From positions 28,467,667-28,531,666 of the forward strand of contig JBBCBC010000007.1 of NCBI GenBank assembly GCA_037126765.1: a DNA stretch of 64,000 bases, read 5' to 3'. A model generated the notes under the pieces. It did not search any database, had not been told where the DNA came from, and worked only from the letters and a program-made list of their open reading frames with translations. This stretch comes from Stenogyne calaminthoides. Taxonomy: Eukaryota; Streptophyta; Magnoliopsida; Lamiales; Lamiaceae. The position numbers and the translations under genes were made by a program. Shown in pieces: positions 41,797-53,377 of the stretch (position 1 is the stretch's first letter; the number at the start of each line of letters is the position of its first letter).

Positions 41797-42289
41797 ATTT
41801 CCCCCTTTTTGATGATGCCAAAATCATCTTGTTACAGAAACACTTAACCTATACTCAGGTTTCAGTTTTTCCTATTTACAATCCAAGAATGGCAAATTCT
41901 TCCAACAATTTCATCACAAAGGCATATCAAATATTAAAGACATGTAAAAAGATAATGAGATATTATCTTTGAGCATAAAGATAAATTTTCATTGATTGTA
42001 AGATAGAAGTTACAGAGTACAATGAAATTATCAAAAACAAAAACAAAAGAAGTACAAAAGAATCTTTAGTCTTCAGTCTTCTATCTTCAATCAGCTCTTC
42101 AATCTTCTTCAACCTCATCCTCAGGCACCTCCAGGTTGAACATCCCATAATATCTCTTTTTCAGTTCATCCCTTTCTTAGATGATATCTGGGTTGTTTCC
42201 TATCAGGCCAAGTTGGATGGCATACTGAGCAATCTCTTGAGAAATGGCTATCTCATTCACCATGCCATTCACCAGGCTTTGATACCAAT
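41797..42289 (-). mobile_element. Short internal region between a D LTR and a B LTR
   Basis: The polypurine tract AAAAAGGGGGAAAT (41797-41810, minus) abuts the D LTR and a primer word ATTGGTATCAAAGCC (42275-42289, minus) abuts the B LTR. Between them only about 490 bp remain. A minus-strand reading contains EIAISQEIAQYAIQLGLIG and RDELKKRYYGMFNLEVPED. The latter resembles the tail that follows the C1 accessory ORF (DLDKLMQRMYKIFGIPKEL, about 27150-27090), so this is probably the very end of a related accessory gene. Confidence 0.6.
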
Positions 42290-43999
42290 TGTTTGTCCCG
42301 GCGAAAAACCCATGAAATGCGGAAAAATCATGAAATGCATATAAAACAGGAGTGAAGGAATGGTGATTCCAGATTTTTTTCTTTTAAGAACCATGTGTTG
42401 TGTTTTGCTTATAATCGAATGCATATGACAATATAAGAACATAAAGCAATAAAGAACACAACAAAGTATAGTGGTTCGGAGACTCAAGCTCCTACATCCA
42501 CTCTCCCTGTTCCTAGGGAAATTCCTTCAAACTGGACTTATCACCCTCTCGGGCTCGCCTCCAGATATTTAACGAGCTCTCACTCAAATAGGACTTATCA
42601 CCCTTCACGGGATCGCCTACAAGCTTTAAGGCTAACTCACTGTAGCTTACTCACTTCTTCTCTGAGTTTTACAGGTGACTCCACCGCGACTTACTAACTC
42701 TTTACAACTTCACACAAACTACCTAACAATCGGGTTTGGGTTTGGTTGATGTCTCCAACTAGGGTGAGATTTTCCCGTACATTTGTTTAGCCTCAATGCT
42801 ATGGTTGAGAAAATCTCTCTAAGCTTAGGATATATCGTGGGTTGCTTAGATTGGGTTTTAGAACACTCATGAACATATTTGTATATCTACAGACTTGTGT
42901 TCTATGGTGGGAATGCTTGAATATAAGGCTCTTGGCTCTGTAGCATCTTTTGCATATTCTCCACACTTAATTTTATGGAAGATCTTGTATTTATAGTGTG
43001 GATTTGAATGTTACCGTTGGAGAGAATCACATTCAAATCCATACTATTCTTAAGTTCCGAACTTCTTGAAATTTGGTTGTCTTCCTCTCATTGGTCCACG
43101 TCAATTTGAATTCTAATGGCTATATTCTTGATTTCTTCGCCTCGGAACATTAGGGTTATCTTTGAGTATTCGATATCTTCTTGAATCTTTAAGATACTCT
43201 GAGTCTCAGTGTCTTCAGTGACATACTGAGTCTTTCAGGTTTCTCTGAGTCTTCAGGATTCTCTGATCCTTCAGGTTTATCTGATCCTTCAGGATTCTCT
43301 GAGCCTCAGGTTCCTCAGGGTTCTTGATTGTGACTTCTCTTGGCGGACCTTATGCGTCGGGCATCTTGACTCTCGAGGGTGGTGAGTTCGATTCTTCCGA
43401 CTTGGACATCGACCCTCAGGTCACTTTTACTTACTGAGCCTCAGATCACTTCACTTACTGAGCCTCAGATCACTTTACTCAGGCTATCTAATTTCTTCTT
43501 TGCGATCGATCATTTCGTGATCGAGATCAACATCTTCAGATCAACATATCAGGATAACATCAGGTCAGTACATCAGGTTAGCATATCAGTTTATCATATC
43601 TGATCTCGATCACATCTAATCTCGATCAGTCTCATATGCTCCTCTTCATATCTGATCTCGATCACGTATGATCTTGATCAGTCTCATCTGCTCCTTTTCT
43701 GATTTGCAACCTTTTCTTCTGATCTTCTGGTCAGTTTCTTTCTGATCAGCTGGCTTAGCCTTTTCTTCTCTTCTGATTTTGCACAGCTCATCAGTTAACT
43801 CCGGAACTCATCTAACTCATCTGATCTCGATCAGTCTCGTCTGTAGCCTCGTCTGATCTCGATCATCTTCTTCTGATTTTGTGAGTTCCCCCTCAACTTG
43901 TTCTTTCATTCCCCCTTAACTTGTTATCCGTAAATTAGCTTGAATAACACAAGTTGATAATGTTTTGGCATAATTCATCAAAACTAAAATATCCCAACA
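42290..43999 (-). repeat. LTR of copia family B (minus), full length
   Basis: 1,710 bp from TGTTTGTCCCGGCGAAAAAC to AAAATATCCCAACA. It agrees with the solo LTR at 14099-15780 along its length. TATA box on the minus strand at about 42985-42998 (ACTATAAATACAAG). A patch at 43060-43180 and 43330-43540 has lost CAG/CTG words relative to the solo LTR. It is inserted in the 5' LTR of E1 at 44000. Confidence 0.85.
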
Positions 44000-44247
44000 T
44001 TATCTGATCCAAGCGGCTCAGGATCTCTGAAAAACTCAGGCTCAGTTGGGATAATCTGAAGCTTCTGAAAGCAGCTCAGGATCATTGTCTCAGTACTTTG
44101 ACTCAGGGCAATTTGTGTTTCTCAGGGCCAAATCATCAGGATAACTTGACCCATCTGACCTCGGTGAAAGAAAAGTTTTAAAAATCACTGAACACGTGTA
44201 TTCCCCCTCCCATACACGTGTGAGACTCGTTAGCATCGGGACCAACA
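44000..44247 (+). repeat. 5' LTR of E1, last 248 bp
   Basis: It matches the end of the D LTR at 49034-49281 and the reverse complement of 24279-24530, ending CATCGGGACCAACA. With 22271-23390 it makes up the interrupted 5' LTR of E1. Confidence 0.85.
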
Positions 44248-44266
44248 AGTGGTATCAGAGCAGTGG
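44248..44266 (+). other. Primer binding site of E1
   Basis: AGTGGTATCAGAGCAGTGG follows the LTR end directly. It carries the unaltered TGGTATCAGAGC word for initiator methionine tRNA. Confidence 0.9.
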
Positions 44267-44371
44267 TTCAATTTGACCACTTGCTTTGGTGGCCATAGTC
44301 TATTTTGCTGAAAGACTCTGGTGGTCTACTGAATAGATCTATTTGCTGATATATTACAAGGCTCAGTCATC

Positions 44372-46036
44372 ATGCCTTCTAAGAAACTTCCTATGTTCTC
44401 TGAGAGCTATGAACTATGGAGATTGAGAATGCAGGTTCATCTGTATTCAAAACATGAAAGAATGTGGAGAGTGGTTTCTGAAGGACCATTAAAATTTACT
44501 GTTGTGAATCCCAGAATCACTAATACTGAGAGGAATGATCCCAGAGATGAATTTCCAAAGTCTGATGATCAACTTACTCCTGATGAGAGAAAGTTAGTCA
44601 ATCTTGACTACATTTCTAAAGATACTTTGTATAGCACTATTGATGATGGTGTTATCGGGATGATTTCTCACTGTGAAACTGCAAAAAATATATGGGACAC
44701 ACTTGCTGTTATGTGTCAAGGCACAGATCATATTAAGGAGAACAAACTTTCTGTTGCTATTGGAAAGTTTGATAGCTTTGAAATGGAAGAAAGTGAATTC
44801 ATTGACAAACTTGAGGTCAGATTCACTAGCATCATGAATGATCTGAATGCTCTTGGGAAAAGATACCCACAGAGAGAAGTGACACTGAAAATTCTTAGAG
44901 GATTATCTAAGAAATGGGATATACATGCTGTGGTGATTGAAAACACCAAAAATATTGATTCCATGCCATATCAACAAGTTTTCTCTGAACTGAAAGCTTA
45001 TGAGTTTGTGATTGACAAGAAATCTAAGAAATCTGACAGCAAAGATGATTCTTCATCTAGCAAGAATGTGGCTTTCAAAGCCAAAGAGAAATCTTGTAAG
45101 TCTAGAGAGTCTGAGAACTCACTTGCCAAAAATCAGGATGAGCAGGAGGATAAGCTAGTACTGATGGCAAGGAGGTTTGAAAGACTCAATAGCAGATATG
45201 GGAAATATAAGAAATATTACAGGAATCACAGGTACAAGAGAGACTCAAAAGCTGAGGACAGATACACTGAGAAAAGAAAGGACCAGAAAGCTGAAGGATC
45301 CTCATCCAAAAAGAAGGACTCCAAGACCAAGGAGGAAAGTGATCAGGATGATGATGCCAACAGATGCTACAACTGTCAGAAGAAAGGTCACTTTCAATAT
45401 GACTGTCCTGAGCTGAGTGCTAAAGAAAGAAAGGAAAGACAAGCCAAGAGAGACAAGAAGATCTCCAGCAAGAAAGCTATGATTGCTGAGGAAGAAGAAC
45501 ATTCTGAAGAAGGTTCCAGTTCCTCAGATGAGATTTTCTCAGTTAGTGACAGTGATGATATCTATCTTATGGCTGTAGAGGAGGTAAATTCTTCTATCTC
45601 TGTTGTTGCTCCTACACAAGCACATGAGTTCTCAAGTTCAACTGTAAACAGTAACTTTGACCTGATGGATTCATTTGAGAATCTTATGAAGGACTATTCT
45701 GTGTTACAAGAACTGCTCACTGAAACTCAAGAGCAGAACAAGGAACTGACTGTTGAGAATCTGAAGTGGAAAGACTCTAAAAATGCTGAGATCACTTCTC
45801 AATTGATGGGAACTACTGATGAACTGGATGTTCTGAAAGTACAACTCTCAGAAAAAGTGAAGATGATAGAGATCCTGAATGGAAAACTAGAGAAATCCAC
45901 TAAAGAGATTCAGCTTATCAGAACTGAGTTCAATGACCTCTTTGAGAAGCATGAAACTCTAAAGAAATGTGAGGATAGTGCGCAGAGAAATTTAGCTCTA
46001 TTGAATTCTGCATCTAAAGTGATAGATGAAATTTAG
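44372..46036 (+). CDS. E1 Gag, 554 residues, ending at a TAG
   Basis: The best preserved Gag of the window. It starts MPSKKLPMFSESYELWRLRM, the usual head of a UBN2-type Gag. Residues about 90-215 include SHCETAKNIWDTLAVMCQG, KFDSFEMEESEFIDKLEVRF and KILRGLSKKWDIHAVVI. A Lys/Ser-rich linker leads to a CCHC knuckle CYNCQKKGHFQYDCP at residue 332 onward (45365). An acidic patch (EEEEHSEEGSSSSDE) and a coiled coil (about 430-550) follow. The TAG at 46034-46036 corresponds to GAG in E2 at the same place, and the frame stays open beyond it to 46507, so this stop is probably a mutation inside a longer Gag. The product would form the particle and bind RNA. Confidence 0.8.
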   Translation: MPSKKLPMFSESYELWRLRMQVHLYSKHERMWRVVSEGPLKFTVVNPRITNTERNDPRDEFPKSDDQLTPDERKLVNLDYISKDTLYSTIDDGVIGMISHCETAKNIWDTLAVMCQGTDHIKENKLSVAIGKFDSFEMEESEFIDKLEVRFTSIMNDLNALGKRYPQREVTLKILRGLSKKWDIHAVVIENTKNIDSMPYQQVFSELKAYEFVIDKKSKKSDSKDDSSSSKNVAFKAKEKSCKSRESENSLAKNQDEQEDKLVLMARRFERLNSRYGKYKKYYRNHRYKRDSKAEDRYTEKRKDQKAEGSSSKKKDSKTKEESDQDDDANRCYNCQKKGHFQYDCPELSAKERKERQAKRDKKISSKKAMIAEEEEHSEEGSSSSDEIFSVSDSDDIYLMAVEEVNSSISVVAPTQAHEFSSSTVNSNFDLMDSFENLMKDYSVLQELLTETQEQNKELTVENLKWKDSKNAEITSQLMGTTDELDVLKVQLSEKVKMIEILNGKLEKSTKEIQLIRTEFNDLFEKHETLKKCEDSAQRNLALLNSASKVIDEI

Positions 46037-47244
46037 AGTTATCAAAGACCTGCAACTATAAAAGCTGGATTGGGATACATTCCAGGGGAAACCTCACAAG
46101 GTCTTCTGAATGCTGCTTCTAGTAGCACCAAGACTGTCTTTGTTAAACCAGTGGTACCTAATCTTCTTACTGAAGAACTGCCCAGAGTTTTAGACAAGGG
46201 TAAAGGACCTATGGTTTCAGAAAAACTGAAGGTTCAGGGAAGAAAGCCCAGACCTCAGGAAAAGGCTAGAAAACCTGACCACTCAGTAGGAAATCTCCAG
46301 GCCAGTACTTCAAAGCCTCAAGCTAAGAATACCAACCTAAAGAGATCTGCACTGAACCATCATAGGAATTTTCAAAAGAGAAACACTGAACATAGATATT
46401 CTCAACTGAAAAGACCAAATCCTCAGATTACTGAAAGACCCCAATTTCAGTACAGGCAACCTAAACCCCACTTGCTTAAGGGAAAAGGTTTCCAAGAAGA
46501 ACTCTAAGGCTCATGTTCATGCTAAGGCTGGCACTCATACACAGGGTACTGCTAAGGCACCTAGGGTGGTGAATGTGTATGTAGATGTTTATGGGAGACA
46601 AATCAGCCACTCTAAAGTAATTAGAGTTGTTAGGCAGATTTGGGTTCCAAAAGGTACAGCTAACCTGGTAGGACCCTACACCAAATGGGTACCTAAGAAC
46701 TGATCTGTTTTTCAGGTGAAAGAAAAGGGCACTGAGCTGAATGAAGACAACATAGCACTGATGAGTGGAAATGAATTGGCTCCCGTTGTATGGTATCTGG
46801 ATAGTGGATGTTCAAGACATATGACAGGATATAAGCAACTAATCACTGGCTATGTTGAGCAAAAAGGCCCTCAGATCACATTTGGAGATAATTCCAAAGG
46901 ACAAACTGAAGGATATGGAACTCTTGAAGTTGACTCTGTTCATATCCATGGTGTTTCATTTGTGTCTGGTCTAAAGCATAACCTGCTTTCTATCAGTCAA
47001 TTCCGTGGCAAAGGATTTAATGTTGAGTTCTCAAAGAACTTATATTATGTGAAAGACAATACTTCACAGAAAATTTTACTGACTGGTACTAGAAAAGCAA
47101 ATGTGTATCTTGCTGATTGGAGGTCAACTCCTAAAGATACATGTTTGGTTGCAAAAAGTTCCACTGATACCAGTTGGTTGTGGCACAAAAGAATGAATCA
47201 CTTAAACTTCAAAACCCTGAACAATCTTGCAAGATTAGCACTTG
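46037..47244 (+). pseudogene. E1 Gag tail, protease and start of pre-integrase, cut off by E2
   Basis: After the TAG the frame continues (GLGYIPGETSQGLL, Lys/Gln/Pro-rich) to a stop at 46505-46507. A frame change there leads to the conserved end VYVDVYGRQISHSKVIRVV...GPYTKWVPKN and TGA at 46701-46703. Protease follows the AG at 46714-46715: VWYLDSGCSRHMTG with active-site Asp at 46800-46802, GLKHNLLSISQF, then the pre-integrase start WLWHKRMNHLNFKTLN. At 47244 the sequence changes abruptly to the D LTR of E2. Integrase, RT and RNase H of E1 are not in the window. Confidence 0.8.
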
Positions 47245-49281
47245 TGTTGGGAGATGAATTTAATAAAGATATGATTTTGATTAGATCCCAAAACCCCTGA
47301 ATATGACATGTTCAGGATAATCTTGATAGTTGAGTCAGGATTCAGTTTTAGAGTATTCAAGATGATATCTGCAAAATGTATAGTCAGCAGATATAGATCA
47401 GGTTAGGATCTGAAGAATCTGAAGAACTCAGTAAGTTTCTGAAGAAACCGAAGTTTCAGTATGAAACTAAGATACTGAAGACTCATTATGAAACTGAAGT
47501 TTCTGAAGACTCAGTGTGAAACTGAGATACTGAAGACTCAGTATGAAACTGAGATACTGAAGACTCAGTATGAAACTGAAGAACTGAAGACTCAGCATGA
47601 ACACTCAGTATATCTGTGAAGACTCAGAAGACACTGAAGACTCAGAAGACTCAGAAGACTCTGAAGACACAGAAGACAGAAGACTGAAGAACTGAAGATC
47701 AAGAATACTGAAGGCATAGTAATTACTGAAGTCTCAGTAATGTACTAAATGCTCAGTATATACCTGAATGTTCCGAGGCACTGAAAATATCTATCTGAAG
47801 GATTCAATACTGAGAAAATCGCGATTCCTTAGAAAAATAGATATTGCCCAAGCCATTCAAATGCAGACAAAAGGAACTAAGACAAAGTGTTGTTAAGGTT
47901 ATATCAACTCAGAGACTGTAACCAAAAGAGCCGTTGAGTTATCTACCTTTAAACTGGAGACAAAAGTCAAAAAGAGGTAGACAGCACTGTACCATACTGA
48001 CACTGACAGCGACAGGTCACTGAAAAGATGTCCGAAGTACTAAGTTCCAAACTGCAAAAAGTGAAGACCGGCTACATGAAAGGCTATTGCCTAAAACGTG
48101 TTAGGGAGTGTCAAACCCTAAATATAGCCATTTCTCACACACCATAAGAGGAAACTCACGAAGCTATCTCTCCAACGGATAGTTTTTCAAGAGTGACCTT
48201 GGTGTATGCCTATAAATACTTGTGACCTTCTACATTGAAGGGTTACGGGAAATTTGTAAGCAACTCAAGAGCTCAAACAAACTATTGCAAGTTGAAGCAC
48301 TCGAAAAACTGAGAATTTCCCAAGTGCTTTAAATCGAAGAGAGCTCATTCCACTAAGCCTAGCTTGATAAGATATATCCAAAGCTTAGTCGAGATATCCT
48401 AGCCTTTGCATTGTTCTTTATTGTAAAGGATACCTCATCCTAGTTGGAAACCAACCAAGAAACCCCAAACCCTTTGTAAGGTAGTTTGAGTGTGATTGTT
48501 GGTGAGATTGGAGTTGTAAAGAGTAAGTAAACTACATTGAGGTAGTCAGAAACCTCTAGAGAAGAGTAATCTATCTTGGATAGACAGAAAGCTTGTGTGA
48601 GTTCTGAGTTAGTAAACTACAGAGGTAGTCAGAAAGCTCAAAATTAGAAAGGTTAGTAAACTACAGAGGTAGTCGAGAAAGCCTTAGGAAGTGATTAGTG
48701 AATTTTCTCGAAAAGATCGGGGGAGAGTGGGCGTAGGAGCTTGAGTCTACGAACCACTATAATTTGTTGTGTTCTTTGCTTTCTGTTTTTGCTTGATTTA
48801 TCTGTTGCATTACTTTGTCTTGAAAGCATATTTTCAGCGATATTTGGGTTGGAATCAATCATTTGAAAGTTGCATATAAATTGAATCAACCTAATCACTA
48901 TTCCATTAAAGGAAGGTTTTCAAACAAAAAGCTAAAAACGAAAGTATAAACTAAGGGCCAACCATTCGCACATCTAAGTAGCTAGAAACAGATAGTTACC
49001 AAATTGAACTTACTCTTCCGAGGGTTGATGCGTTAGTTATCGATCCAAGCAACTCGGGATCTCTGAAAACTTCGGGACTCGGTTGGGATTATCCGAGGTA
49101 TCCGAAAGCGACTCATGATCTTTGTCTCGGATAGACTTTGATTTCAGGCGATTTGTGCTTCTCGGGACCAAATCATCGGGACCACGATCCAAGTCGACCT
49201 CGAGAAGAAAAGTTTTAAAAAACACCGAACACGTGTATTCTCCCCATACACGTGTAAGACTTCGTTTGCACGGGACCAACA
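47245..49281 (+). repeat. 5' LTR of copia element E2 (family D)
   Basis: 2,037 bp, TGTTGGGAGATG...ACGGGACCAACA. TATA box CTATAAATAC at 48210-48219. Minisatellite of GAAGACTCAGTATGAAACTG units at 47430-47700. It starts directly at E1 pol sequence (after ACTTG, 47240-47244), as expected for an integrase-made insertion. The region from 48660 to the end has lost many CAG/CTG words relative to the E1 LTR end at 44000-44247. Confidence 0.85.
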
Positions 49282-49300
49282 AGTGGTATCGAAAGCAAAG
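49282..49300 (+). other. Primer binding site of E2 (altered)
   Basis: AGTGGTATCGAAAGCAAAG stands where E1 has AGTGGTATCAGAGCAGTGG. The changes fall on CAG words and may be sequence errors. Confidence 0.6.
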
Positions 49301-49408
49301 GGTTCAACTTGACCACTCGCTTTGTTGACCAAAGTTTTATTTTTCGAAAATACTTGTGGTCTATCCGAACCGATCATATTTGTTGAATTCTTAAAAGACT
49401 CAGATAAA

Positions 49409-51051
49409 ATGTCTTCTAAAAAACTTCCCATGTTCTCAGTGGAGAACTATAATTTATGGAGATCGAGAATGCAGGCTCACCGTATTCTAAACATGAGCGT
49501 ATGTGGAGAGTGGTCTCGAAGGGCCATTCCAATTTCTTTGTGGTGAATCGGAGGAGCGAAAAATTAGAGAAACGATCTAGAAAGCGAGAATTTCCTAAGT
49601 CGATGACCAAGTGACTCTGAAAGAGGAAGTTAGTCAATCTAGACTATATTGCTAAAGACACACTATACAAAGACAATTGACGATGGTGTGATGGGAATGA
49701 TCTCTCTTTGTATCTTTGCAAAAAGAAATTTGGGATACACTATCTGTAATGTGCCAAGGCACAGATCATATCAAGGAAAACAAACTTTCAGTTGCAATTG
49801 GAAAGTTTGATAGTTTTGAAATGGATGAAGGTGAATCTATAGACAAACTGGAAGTCAGATTCACTAGCATTATGAATGATCTAAATGCACTTGGTAAGAA
49901 ATATCCACAGAGAGAAGTTGCATTGAAAATTCTTAGAGGTCTTTCTAAGAAATGGGATATACATGCAGTGGTGATTCAATGCCATACCAACAAGTCTTCT
50001 CTGAGCTGAAGGCCTATGAGTTCGTAATTGATAAGAAATCTAAAAAGGCTGACAACAAAGATGATTCATCATCTAGTAAAAATGTGGCTTTTAAGGCCAA
50101 GGATAAAACCTGTAAAACTAGAGAGTCTGAGAACTCCCTTGCTAAAAATCAGGATGAGCTAGCACTGATGGAAAGGAGGTTTGAAAGACTTAATAGTCGA
50201 TATGGAAAATATAAAAACTATTACAGGAATCACAGGTACCAGAAGAAACCTGAGGACAGATCAACTGGGAAGAAGAAGGACCTGAAAGCTGAGAAGAAAG
50301 GAAGGACTCCAAGTCCAAAGAAGAAAGTGATCAGGATGATGATGCCAACAGATGCTACAATTGCCAAAAGAAAGGTCACTTCCAGTATGATTGTCCTGAC
50401 CTGAGTGCTAAGGAGAGAAGAGAAAGATAGGAAAAAAGAGACAAGAAGTTCTCCAACAGAAAAGCCATGGTTGCAGAAGAAGAACATTCTGAGGAGGGAT
50501 CTAGCTCTTCAGATGAAATATTCTCAGACAGTGAAAGTGATGACATATGTCTGATGGCTATTGAGGAGGTAAACTCTTCTTTCTCTGTTGTTGCTCCTAC
50601 ACTAGCACAAGAGTTGTCAAGTTCAACTGTAAACAATCATTTTGACCTGATGGATTCTTTTGAGAGTCTAATGAAGGACTATACTGTTTTACAAGAACTG
50701 TTAAATGAAACTCAAGAGAATAAAGAACCGGAAAATTTGAAAAATCTTAAGTGGAAAGACTCTAGCAAAACGGAAATCACTTCTCAATTAATGGGAGCTC
50801 TTGATGGTGGATGTTCGAAAAGTACAACTCTCGAAGAAAGAGAAGGCGATAGTGACCCTAATCGAAAAGCTAGAGAAATCCATTTGAAGAGATTCAATTT
50901 GATCGTAACTAAGTTCAATGTCCTTTCTGAGAAGCATGAAACTCTAGAGAAATTTGAGGATAGTGCACAGAAGAAGCTAACTCTATTGAATCTCGCAACT
51001 AAAGTAATAGATGAAATTGAGTTACGAGAGATCTGTCACTATAAAATCTGA
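49409..51051 (+). pseudogene. E2 Gag, several frame changes
   Basis: Homologous to E1 Gag along its length. It starts MSSKKLPMFSVENYNLWRSRMQA at 49409. A damaged patch at 49490-49720 is followed by an open stretch (WDTLSVMCQGTDHIKENKLS to KKWDIHAVVI). About 25 bp are missing near 49975 relative to E1, another change lies near 50290, and a TAG stop replaces CAA (Gln) at 50428-50430. The zinc knuckle CYNCQKKGHFQYDCP lies at 50353-50397. The acidic patch and coiled coil follow (50467-51051). At the place of the E1 TAG this copy reads GAG (about 51019). Confidence 0.75.
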
Positions 51052-51755
51052 TTGGGATACATTCGAGGGGGAACCTCACAAGGTCATCGAATCTTTGCAT
51101 CAAGTAGCAAGAAGACAATCTTTGTAAAACCACCGGCACCCACTTCAAAGCAAGAAGAAATGCCCAAGGTTGTAGACAAGGGAAAAGGACCCATGGTTTC
51201 AAAAAAACCGAATGATCGGGTAGGAAAGCCTAAACCTCGGTGAAGGCTAGAAAACTGAGCACTCGATTTGGAAAATTCGAGCAAGTACTTCAAAGCCTCA
51301 GCTAAGAATGCAAACCTAAAAATATTTGAACCATCGGAGGAATCTTCAGAAGAGAAACACTCAGCAGAGACATTCTTTTGAAAGACCAAGTCCAAAGATA
51401 TCTTGAAAGACCCCAAATTTCAATCTGAACCTTTGAACCCCACTTGCCTGGGGTAAAGGTTACTGAACCCGAAGTCAACAAAGATTCAGACCAGCTGTAC
51501 AGAAGCGAAAGCAAATGAACAAAAGGCTTGAACCAAAGAAAAATTCAAAAGCCCATGTTCAAGCCAAGGCTAGCACTCATACATGTGAAACCGCTAAGGC
51601 ATTGAGTAGTAAATGTGTATGTAGATGTGTATGGAAGGCGGATCACCCACTCTAAAGTAATTAGAGTTGTCGAAAGATTTGGATTCAAAAGGTACAAATT
51701 TAACCTTATAAGACCCTACACAAATTGGGTACCTAAAAATTGATCTGTTTTTTAG
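51052..51755 (+). pseudogene. E2 Gag tail, badly damaged
   Basis: GYIRGGTSQG at 51052 and KGPMVSKKPND match E1. Further downstream only scattered matches remain (VYVDVYG-like DNA at 51615-51640, GTACCTAAAAATTGA at 51732-51746). The stretch is poor in CAG/CTG words. The gag/protease junction at 51741-51755 has TAG where the other copies have CAG. Confidence 0.6.
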
Positions 51756-53110
51756 GGAGGAAAACAAAGGGCTTTTGGTGATTGAAGATCACATAGCATT
51801 GATGAGTAGAGATGAAAAAGCCCCTGATGTATGGTATCTTGACAGTGGATGCTCAAGACATATGGCAGGATTCAAGAAGATACTCAGTGACTTTGTTGAA
51901 CAAAGAGGTCCTCAGATCACTTTTGGAGATAACTCCAAGGGACAGACTGAAGGATATGGAACTTTGGAAATCGACTAAGTTCATATCCATGGTGTTTCAT
52001 ATGTATCTGGATTGAAGCATAACTTGCTTTCAATAAGCCAATTCTGTGATAAGGGTTTTAATGTTGAGTTCTCTAAGAACTTATGTTATGTGAAAGATGA
52101 TATCTCACAGAAATTATTACTGACTGGTACTAGAAAAGGAAATGTGTATCTTGCTGATTGGAGTTCAACTCCTAAAGATACATGTTTGGCTGCAAAAAGT
52201 TCCACAGATACCAGTTGGTTATGGCATAAAAGAATGAATCACCTGAATTTCAAAACCCTGAATAAACTTGCAAGATTAGCTCTTTTGAGAGGGTTGCCTA
52301 ATGAAGTGTTCAGTAAGGAACACATTTGTGATGCGTGCCAGAAAGGAAAACAAATAAAAGCATCATTTAAAAGCAAAGTAGAAGTTTCTACTGACAGAAT
52401 ACTTCAGTTACTGCATATGGATCTTTTTGGTCCTATAACACCAGTAAGCACTAATGGCAGGAAATACACATTGGTAGTAGTTGATGACTACTCAAGATAT
52501 ACTTGGGTCATATTCTTTTCAAGAAGAAAGAGACTCGAGATAAAAGTTGCTGAATTCTTGAAAAGGCTCGAAGATTGAGAAAAATCTGAGTGTGGTCAAA
52601 ATCAGACCTGACAAGGGAACTGAATTTATAAATCATATTATATCTGATTATTGTGCAGCAAATAGAATTTCTCATGAAACATCAGCTGCAAGGACCCCTC
52701 AACAAAATGGTGTTGCTGAAAGAAGGAACAGGACTCTGAAAGAAGCAAGGACAAAGGACAATGATAGTGGGTTAATATTCTAAAAGATTTTTTGAAATTT
52801 GAAAATCAACATTGCATGCTATTCTCAAAACAGATCCATGCTGACTAAGAGTCAAGGCAAAACACCCTATGAGCTTTGGAATGAAAGGAAGCCTCTTGTT
52901 TCTTTCTTTCATGTGTTTGGTTGCAAGTGTTTCATACACAATAATGGTAAAGATCAATTGAAAACATTTGATAGTAAAGTTGATGAAGGACTATTCTTAG
53001 GATATTCTGAAGTCAGTAAAGCTTTCAGAGTTTACAACTGTAGGACTCTTTTTGTGGAGGAAACACCTCATGTTATTTTTGATGAATCTACTTGTGTTCA
53101 GAAGAAATAG
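51756..53110 (+). pseudogene. E2 protease, pre-integrase and integrase
   Basis: Protease active site VWYLDSGCSRHMAG, Asp at 51841-51843. A TAA at 51976-51978 interrupts the protease where E1 has a Ser codon. Pre-integrase is intact (WHKRMNHLNF...CDACQKGKQ). Integrase carries D-D-E: Asp 52440-52442 (HMDLFGP), Asp 52610-52612 (RPDKGTEF), Glu 52718-52720 (NGVAERRNRT). Breaks occur near 52578 and 52750-52800. The C-terminal part (YELWNERKP, HVFGCKCF, VEETPHVIFDE) ends at a stop at 53108-53110. Reverse transcriptase and RNase H are missing because C2 begins at 53378. Confidence 0.8.
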
Positions 53111-53377
53111 GAACATGATGCAGAAGAACTGACCAAGAGAATCACCATATTAAGCCTGGAAAAGAATGACAAATCATCCAATTGAACACGAAAAAGAAAA
53201 GTCGGTCACCATCTATGATTGGAGTGACTCGGACTCGAATAAATAAGTTAGGGATGGAACTCGGGATGGTGAGAGTCGGGATGGAAAGTCTTCGAAGGAA
53301 AACCAACACACTTTGAAGGTGACCAATCGAAAAAACGATTCGGACTCAGGTATGTGATGCCAATGAAGATGTGGTCA
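53111..53377 (+). other. E2 integrase-RT linker, degraded
   Basis: No open frame. Lys/Glu/Asp-coding pieces fit the variable linker between integrase and reverse transcriptase. It ends with GGTCA (53373-53377), the presumed target copy of C2. Confidence 0.4.
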
